Under the pieces are notes generated by a model. It ran no database searches, was not told the DNA's origin, and was given only the letters and a program-made list of their open reading frames with translations. DNA of 64,000 nt from Betaproteobacteria bacterium Ga0077532 (lineage in GTDB: Bacteria > Pseudomonadota > Gammaproteobacteria > Burkholderiales > Ga0077523), in the NCBI GenBank assembly GCA_001464895.1, contig LNEE01000013.1, forward strand, positions 148,183 to 212,182, read 5' to 3'. Below are positions 58,580 to 64,000 of the stretch, in pieces (within the stretch, counting starts at the first letter, position 1; each line of letters begins with the position of its first letter). The translations under genes were made by a program, and so were the position numbers.

Positions 58580-59269
58580 TCAAGGGCCGTCGAAGAGATC
58601 CAGATTCCGTGCCGTCGGGCCCGCCTTCGGCAACGGCGCCGGCTCGCCGCGGAACTCGCCCGGCGTCGGCCCGGCGAGCAGGTCGTCGGTGACCGTCGCG
58701 TCGCCGCGCATCCAGGCATCCCATGCTGCCGGTGGCACGATCACCAGGGATCGCTTCTCGTCGCCGGGCTTGTGGAACCGCGCCATCAGGGGGTGCGCGT
58801 CGGCGTTCACGGTGAGCATCGAGAACGAATGGAGGCGCGGTCCGCCGGGTGCCTGCCAGGTGTCCCAGATCGCGCCAGCCGTGAAGGGGCGGGCATCGGA
58901 GCGACCGATCGACCAGCGCACGGCGCGCCCCGATTCGTAGTTCGGCTCGAAGAACGATTGCATCGGCACGAGGCAGAACTGGCGCCTCCGCCATGGCGTG
59001 CGGAAGCTCGGCTTCTCGGCCACCGTCTCGGTGCGGGCGTTGTACGTCTGCTTCGCGACGGCCGTGCTCTTCGCCCAATGGGGCACGAGGCCGAACATCG
59101 CTTCCCGCCAGACCCACCCACCGACGTCCTCCTGGTCGACCGGGGTCGACAGGAAGATGGGCGCCGCCTGGCCCGCGAAGATCTCAGGGGCGTATTCGAA
59201 GGTGGGGGGCTCGAGATCGAAGTGCACCCGGATGGACTCGCGGGTGGCGGGGCGATAGTTCACGCACAT
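58580..59269 (-). CDS. SRAP domain protein (YedK/HMCES family)
   Basis: A 229-aa SOS response-associated peptidase-fold protein. Family members form a DNA-protein crosslink with abasic sites in single-stranded DNA through Cys2 after removal of Met1. Here Cys2 is exposed (MCVNYRP), and the conserved YNARTET, FFEPNYE and TVNADAHPLMARFH motifs supply the Asn, Glu and His of the active site. The start at 59269 is fixed by the need for Cys2; the longer in-frame start at 59305 would bury it. It is convergent with queE. Confidence 0.92.
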   Translation of the reverse strand: MCVNYRPATRESIRVHFDLEPPTFEYAPEIFAGQAAPIFLSTPVDQEDVGGWVWREAMFGLVPHWAKSTAVAKQTYNARTETVAEKPSFRTPWRRRQFCLVPMQSFFEPNYESGRAVRWSIGRSDARPFTAGAIWDTWQAPGGPRLHSFSMLTVNADAHPLMARFHKPGDEKRSLVIVPPAAWDAWMRGDATVTDDLLAGPTPGEFRGEPAPLPKAGPTARNLDLFDGP

Positions 59270-59424
59270 GGCGCGATTCTGCCCGATGGGCGTGCAGGAT
59301 GGCACGGCGCGCCGCGAATCGCCGGCGGATGGGTCTGGTCGGAGGAGTGCGGAGGAAGCAACGGACCGTGCGTCCGTGTTCCCAGGGATGCGCGATCATC
59401 GGGCGGCGGTCGCGAAAGGGGTTT

Positions 59425-59440
59425 ACCGGCGCGCGCCGGT
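59425..59440. other. 16-bp perfect palindrome upstream of the multi-PAS kinase
   Basis: ACCGGCGCGCGCCGGT is its own reverse complement and lies about 100 bases before the kinase start, in the 269-base gap to the divergent SRAP gene. It may be an operator or simply GC-rich chance. Confidence 0.3.
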
Positions 59441-59538
59441 CGCGGACCATGGCAGCATGCGTCCGATACGAGCGGTTCAATGGGCACGGAATCGGGTCGT
59501 AAAAGGCGGTTCGTGGTCCAAGCACCGCGGGAGGAAGC

Positions 59539-62500
59539 TTGTCCAAAACCCCAGGGAGCCCGCAGCCCCCCCATTCGCCGTCGACGGCACTGCCGATGGC
59601 TTTCCGCGCCGCTGCTTCCTGGATCGTCCTCGTCGCATCGCTGCTGGTCGCCGTCGGTCTCTGGTTCCACGAAAGGGATCAGGGGGCGCGGATCAGGCAG
59701 GCGCGCGCAGATGCCCTATCCGCCGACGCCTACCACCGACTTCAGCAGCGCCTCGCCGCCATCGACCAGTGGCTGATCGCCGCTGCGGCATTCGCTGCCG
59801 ATGTCCCCGGCGGCGGTGCGGATCCGTGGAACCGTTTCGTGCAAAGGCTTGCGCGTGACGGTGCCGTCGGCGATGTCGCCGAGGTTGTCGGAATGGCCGT
59901 CGCGGCGGCACCGGTGCCGTCGTCTATGGAGCGATACCGTGTTCTTCGCGTGGCCCTTGCCGGGTCTGGTGTCGCACCGGGTCCGCTGCTCCCCGAGATC
60001 GTCGCCGGGCCTGCGGATCGACGCGCGATCGAACGTGCCATCGCATCGGGTCGACCGGCTTACGCCCGCGCCGATCGCGCTGCGTTGGCGGCGTCGGGAG
60101 TCTCCGGCGATGGCGCAGTCCCCACACTCATGATCTACGTGCCGGTGCCTGGGCACGCAACCGGCACCTCGGCGCCGGACCGATCCGCCGGTATCGTCTT
60201 CGCGAGGGTGCGGGCCGTGGCGCTCGTGCCGGAGGCCGGCTCGCATGCAGCACCCGTCCCGATCCGGCTCTCGATCACCGACGCAGACGATCCGCCATCC
60301 GGCGGGCGGCCTGTCGAAGCAGACCGCCCGCGACGCGACGGTCTGCAGCGCGGGGGCCTCGGGTTCCATCTCGACGTCTCGGCGCCGTCTCTCGATGCGG
60401 ACGGGAAGTCGGACACCGGGGCGGCCATGCTGGCGACCGGGGTCGCAGGCGCGTTCATCCTTTTCGGACTGCTGCGCTTTCTGGAGCGCCCCGCATCGGC
60501 GGGCGCCCAGTTCCCGGACACCCAGCCGATGGTTGCCCCGCCGGGCGAGAACCCGGAGGCGGACGCCCGGCTCCTCGGCGACCTTCTCGAAGCCGTCCCT
60601 GTACCCACGGGCGTCAAGGACGCGAACCATCGTTACATCGTGGTGAACGATGCCATGTGCCGCTGGATGGGACGTTCGCGCGAGGCACTGCTCGGCCAGG
60701 ACGACTTCGCCGGCTACGAGAGCGAAGTGGCGAAGTGGAATCGCGAGCGGGATCGACTCGCGATGGCCCAGGCCGGTGTGGTGCGATACGACGTCAGCGG
60801 CATCGGCGCCGACGGCGGGCCGGCTGTCGGCATCGCGGAGAAGGTGGCGGTGCGCCGCCGCGACGGCTCGGTCTACATCGTGACCGCCGTCCTCGACGTT
60901 ACCCGGCATCGCCGGCTGGAGGAGGCTCTGGAGGACAGCCGGTATCTTCTGGACGCCGTGCTGAACGCGTTGCCGTTCTCCGTCGTCGCCAAGAGCCGGC
61001 AGCGCGGCTACATCATGGCCAACGACGCGCACCTGGCCCGCAACGGCCGCACGCGCCAGGAGTTCCTGGGCAAGCGCGATGCGGATCTCTACCCGCCGGC
61101 CAGCGCGGCGCGCTACGAGGCCCAGGATGCGGCGGTGTTCGACAGCGGCAAGGCCATGGCGGTCGAGGAGAACTTCACCGAGCCGGACGGCATCGAGTAC
61201 CGGATCTACAAGACCAAGACGCCGGTCGCAATGCGGGATGGCGACACGATCCTTGTCGTGTCGAGCCAGGACATCACCGCGCGCCACCAGATGGAAGAGG
61301 CGATCAGGACCAGTCATCGATTCCTCGACGCCTTGCTCGACGCGCTGCCGCACCCCGTGTTCGTGAAGGACCGGGCGCATCGCATCGTAAGAGTCAACCG
61401 GGCGGGGGCCCACTGGCACGGCCTGCCGAAAGAAAGAATCGAAGGCCGTCGCGACGAGGAGCTGATCGGGCCGGAGCTGGCCCGGTCAGCCTACGCCGAG
61501 GACGAGCAGGCGTTTGCCGCGGCGGGCGAGTCGTTCTCGTTCACGGTACAGGGCCGTCTGCCGAACGCGCCGCCGTGGACGCTCGTCAGCAAGACCGCGG
61601 TCGATCTGGGCGACGGTGACCTGCATCTCATCGGCATGTACACGCCCATCGACGAACTCAAGGAAGCGCAGCGCCGGGCGGAGCAGGGTGAGCGCTTTCT
61701 GGCGCGGATGCTCGATGCGCTGCCAGTGGCGTTCGTCGCGAAGGACGAGGCGGGGCGCTGGGTGCTCGTCAACCAGTTCTTCCTCGACCAGATCGGCCGC
61801 AGTCGCGACGACGTGATCGGCCGCGGCGACGTCGAGATCTTCGGTGCGGAGCGCGGCGGCGCCTACCTTGCGCAGCACCTGCTCGCGTTGACGGGTGATC
61901 CAAGTGTGATGGAGGAACCGCTCGAGCTCGCGTCCGGAGGCATCCGCTGGGTGATGAAGTTCAAGCGCGCCGTCGTCGATCCCGAGGAACGACGCCTCGT
62001 CATCACCGTCGGCATCGACATCACGGCGAGACGCGAGGCGGAGATGGCCGCGGAACGCGGTCGGCAGTTCGTCGATGCGGTGATCAACGCGGTACCGATA
62101 CCGATCACGGTCAAGAACCGGGAACACCGCTGGGTGATGGTCAACGACGCTGCCGCCCGCGGCCTCGGCAAGCAGCGCAGCGAGCTGATCGGGCTGAGCG
62201 ATGGGGATCTGCACTCGGACGAGTACCAGCGGCGCGCCTGGGCGGAGGACGACGAGGCACTGCGTTCCGGCGAGCCGCTGGTCCGCGAAGTGGAGGTGCC
62301 GTTTCCCGGTGGCATCACGCGGTGGCTGCTGAAGACCAAGGTCGGTACGCACCTGGGCGATGGTTCGGCCTACATCGTGACGGCGAACGTCGATGTCACC
62401 GAATCGCGCGCGGCCCGCGAGGCCCTGCGACGGCATCGCGATGAGCTGGAACAGATTGTGGGCGAACGCACGGCCGAACTTGTGGAGGCGCGCGACCTGG

Positions 62501-63279
62501 CCGAGGCCGCGAACCGCGCGAAGTCGGAGTTCCTCGCCAACATGTCGCACGAACTGCGCACGCCCATGCACGCCATCCTGTCGTTCTCGCAACTCGGGAT
62601 GGAGAAGGCGGCCCTGGAGGGTTTCCCCGTCGCCAAGATCGCCAAGTACCTGGAGAACATCCACCGCAGCGGCGCGCGGCTGCTCCGGGTGCTGAACGAC
62701 GTGCTCGATCTCTCGAAGCTCGAGGCAGGGCAGATGCAGTACGAGTTCCGATCGTGCTTGCTCGCTGAGATCGTCGACACGGTGGTCGCGGAGATCGCGG
62801 TGCTTGCGCGGGCGTCGGACGTGCGCATCCTCGTTGCCGCGGATGACATGGGTACGACGGCTTGGTGCGATCAGGGGCGGATGGGGCAGGTCGTGCGCAA
62901 TCTTTTGGCCAACGCAGTGAAGTTCTCGCCCCGGGGCGGGACCGTGCGAGTGTCGATCGGACTGGCGCCGACCGATCTGGGGGATGGCGGTGAGGGACCG
63001 ATGGCGCTGCTCGCGGTGGTCGACGAGGGCATCGGTATACCGGCGGACGAACTCGACGCGGTCTTCGACAAGTTCGTCCAGAGCAGCAAGACGAAGAGCG
63101 GTGCGGGCGGCACAGGCCTCGGCCTGGCGATCTGCCGCGAGATCATGCAGCAGCATCGCGGGCGGATCTGGGCGAAAAACAATCCGTCAGGCGGCGCGTG
63201 CTTCTCGCTGACGCTGCCCGTCAGCGCGCCGACGGAGGATGTGGGCGATCCGCCTGCGTGCGCCGAGAAGTCGGCGTGA
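59539..63279 (+). CDS. membrane sensor histidine kinase with five PAS domains
   Basis: A 1246-aa sensor kinase. An N-terminal helix (about 24-43) and a second helix (about 293-315) enclose a ~250-residue periplasmic domain of unrecognised type. Five PAS domains follow, starting near 345, 464, 588, 713 and 837, each opening with a FLDALLDALPxPVFVKDR-like pattern. A coiled linker leads to HisKA with the phospho-accepting His1004 (SHELRTPMH) and HATPase_c (RNLLANAVKFSP, DEGIGIPADE, GTGLGLAICREI). There is no receiver domain and no adjacent response regulator. The start is TTG 59539, chosen because GGGAGGAAG precedes it; ATG 59596 is an alternative. Paralogue of the kinase at the left edge. Confidence 0.9.
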   Translation: MSKTPGSPQPPHSPSTALPMAFRAAASWIVLVASLLVAVGLWFHERDQGARIRQARADALSADAYHRLQQRLAAIDQWLIAAAAFAADVPGGGADPWNRFVQRLARDGAVGDVAEVVGMAVAAAPVPSSMERYRVLRVALAGSGVAPGPLLPEIVAGPADRRAIERAIASGRPAYARADRAALAASGVSGDGAVPTLMIYVPVPGHATGTSAPDRSAGIVFARVRAVALVPEAGSHAAPVPIRLSITDADDPPSGGRPVEADRPRRDGLQRGGLGFHLDVSAPSLDADGKSDTGAAMLATGVAGAFILFGLLRFLERPASAGAQFPDTQPMVAPPGENPEADARLLGDLLEAVPVPTGVKDANHRYIVVNDAMCRWMGRSREALLGQDDFAGYESEVAKWNRERDRLAMAQAGVVRYDVSGIGADGGPAVGIAEKVAVRRRDGSVYIVTAVLDVTRHRRLEEALEDSRYLLDAVLNALPFSVVAKSRQRGYIMANDAHLARNGRTRQEFLGKRDADLYPPASAARYEAQDAAVFDSGKAMAVEENFTEPDGIEYRIYKTKTPVAMRDGDTILVVSSQDITARHQMEEAIRTSHRFLDALLDALPHPVFVKDRAHRIVRVNRAGAHWHGLPKERIEGRRDEELIGPELARSAYAEDEQAFAAAGESFSFTVQGRLPNAPPWTLVSKTAVDLGDGDLHLIGMYTPIDELKEAQRRAEQGERFLARMLDALPVAFVAKDEAGRWVLVNQFFLDQIGRSRDDVIGRGDVEIFGAERGGAYLAQHLLALTGDPSVMEEPLELASGGIRWVMKFKRAVVDPEERRLVITVGIDITARREAEMAAERGRQFVDAVINAVPIPITVKNREHRWVMVNDAAARGLGKQRSELIGLSDGDLHSDEYQRRAWAEDDEALRSGEPLVREVEVPFPGGITRWLLKTKVGTHLGDGSAYIVTANVDVTESRAAREALRRHRDELEQIVGERTAELVEARDLAEAANRAKSEFLANMSHELRTPMHAILSFSQLGMEKAALEGFPVAKIAKYLENIHRSGARLLRVLNDVLDLSKLEAGQMQYEFRSCLLAEIVDTVVAEIAVLARASDVRILVAADDMGTTAWCDQGRMGQVVRNLLANAVKFSPRGGTVRVSIGLAPTDLGDGGEGPMALLAVVDEGIGIPADELDAVFDKFVQSSKTKSGAGGTGLGLAICREIMQQHRGRIWAKNNPSGGACFSLTLPVSAPTEDVGDPPACAEKSA

Positions 63280-63306
63280 AGCCAGCCCTCGTGCCCGGCG
63301 ATGTGC

Positions 63307-63573
63307 TCAGCGATAGGCCAGTTGGAGAATCTTTCCGGCGTCGTCGATGCTCAGCAGCGCGTGGCCGGCAGTCGTGTCCCGTTTCTCGCCCAGCGCCTCG
63401 CGCAGGACGTGTGCGAAGGCGTCCTGCGCGCTGTCGCGCACGGTGACCTGATACGCCACCCGGTTGCCGGTATCGATGGTCTCGCAGGCGATCGCAGGCA
63501 TCGCTGCCGCCAGGCCGTAGGCGGCGAGGAGTCTCGTCAGCGCGAGATGGATCTGCACGGAGTGGTAGGACAT
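63307..63573 (-). CDS. small protein of unknown function
   Basis: An 88-aa reading frame starting MSYHSVQIHL with a good Shine-Dalgarno (GGGAGGTG) at proper spacing. The N-terminal half is Ala/Leu-rich and may be a weak membrane or amphipathic helix; the C-terminal half (VAYQVTVRDSAQDAFAHV, later HALLSIDDAGKIL) looks like a small alpha-beta domain. I do not recognise it. It is convergent with the multi-PAS kinase gene, 27 bases from its stop. Confidence 0.55.
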   Translation of the reverse strand: MSYHSVQIHLALTRLLAAYGLAAAMPAIACETIDTGNRVAYQVTVRDSAQDAFAHVLREALGEKRDTTAGHALLSIDDAGKILQLAYR

Positions 63574-63839
63574 GTGGCACCTCCCAAGTGGCCAGCTTCG
63601 ATCGTGTTCTCGATCGTTCGCCTGGGCCCTGACCCGCGGTTTAACCCCAGAGTTCCGCAAGTGGTCATCGGGTTCTCAAGCGTTTGCACGAGGCATGTCC
63701 GAGGTGTCGTCGTCAGGCGTCAGAGTGGGTCCGTGCCCATGGTGGCGCGGGCCGCCGAACGCGACACGTGAGTGTACGGGCGCTGGATGACAGGCGTGCG
63801 ACATGGGCGCGGGATCCGTTCGCAGTTGGGCAAGTGGTG

Positions 63840-64000
63840 GTTGTCGGGGGTCGGCTGCAGCTCTAGCCACGAAGAACCTCGCCACTGAATGGCTCAGCGA
63901 TGGAAACAACCCCCGTGGGTCGAGCTTCGCTCGACGCCCGCGTTCCTGGATGCGTTGCTGCGCCCAAGCCATCCCCGCGTCGAGCGGGGCTCGACCCACG
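63840..64000. repeat. palindromic repeat (REP/BIME-like), locus 3, running off the right edge
   Basis: A degenerate half unit (AGCTCTAGCCACGAAGAAC, then CGCCACTGAATGGCTCAGCGA) is followed from about 63910 by a full unit: left arm CGTGGGTCGAGC-TTC-GCTCGACGC and right arm GCGTCGAGCGGGGCTCGAC then CCACG at the window end. The left arm here carries GAGC/GCTC where loci 1 and 2 have GGGC/GCCC, a compensated change in the hairpin. The rest of the 63574-63839 gap holds nothing I recognise. Confidence 0.85.

Overview
The window is a strongly GC-rich bacterial chromosome segment that reads as a betaproteobacterium. The main reason is the gene order mdh - gntR - sdhCDAB - sdhE - gltA - odhA - odhB - lpdA - zapE, the layout I know from Burkholderiales and relatives, with an acnA-prpDCB methylcitrate group on the other side of mdh. 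The yciB-yciI-bolA-ppiC group fits the same clade. The genus cannot be fixed from the sequence alone. No rRNA, tRNA, CRISPR array, prophage or intact insertion sequence was seen.

Layout. 1-7.1 kb: the tail of a sensor kinase, murI, a small secreted protein, an SDR oxidoreductase, the ABC-F translation factor ettA, a tiny membrane protein and nnr (NAD(P)HX repair). 7.1-15.1 kb: purL, the ppiC/bolA/yciI/yciB operon, and an AhpD-like/nitroreductase/HAD trio. 15.2-15.7 kb: a tandem array of palindromic ~130-bp units. 15.9-24.8 kb: argD, then the minus-strand series mdh, prpB, prpC, prpD, acnA. 24.9-40.9 kb: a GntR regulator, succinate dehydrogenase, citrate synthase, the 2-oxoglutarate dehydrogenase complex, zapE, an AcuI-type reductase and prpE. 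40.9-46.9 kb: two related periplasmic cupins, a YdcF-like protein, a LysR regulator facing an acyl-CoA dehydrogenase, a thioesterase, a REP pair, a GDT1-type Mn transporter homologue and a small barrel protein. 46.9-54.8 kb: a minus-strand amide utilisation operon (formamidase/acetamidase, amidase, complete urea/amide-type ABC importer, a small unknown protein). 55.4-56.0 kb: the stump of an acyl-CoA ligase gene cut off by a second palindromic repeat array. 56.1-58.5 kb: the queC-queD-queE operon with a triplicated QueD. 58.6-64 kb: an SRAP protein, a 1246-aa multi-PAS sensor kinase, a small unknown gene and a third copy of the palindromic repeat.

How it works together. The centre encodes most of the oxidative TCA cycle plus the methylcitrate cycle: PrpE and AcuI feed propionyl-CoA, PrpC/PrpD/AcnA/PrpB turn it into succinate and pyruvate, SdhABCD and Mdh carry succinate on to oxaloacetate, and GltA/AcnA/OdhAB-Lpd run the rest. 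The mdh-gntR intergenic region holds a very good sigma70 promoter for mdh and a tandem 7-bp AT-rich repeat that is a likely operator. The amide operon would import short amides or urea-like compounds and hydrolyse them to ammonia; a palindrome close to the NtrC consensus upstream suggests nitrogen control.

The most unusual items are the three-domain QueD in which only the middle domain keeps all catalytic residues, the dispersed palindromic repeat family that has truncated a gene, the conserved-looking unknown proteins in the amide operon, and the mdh/gntR operator region.
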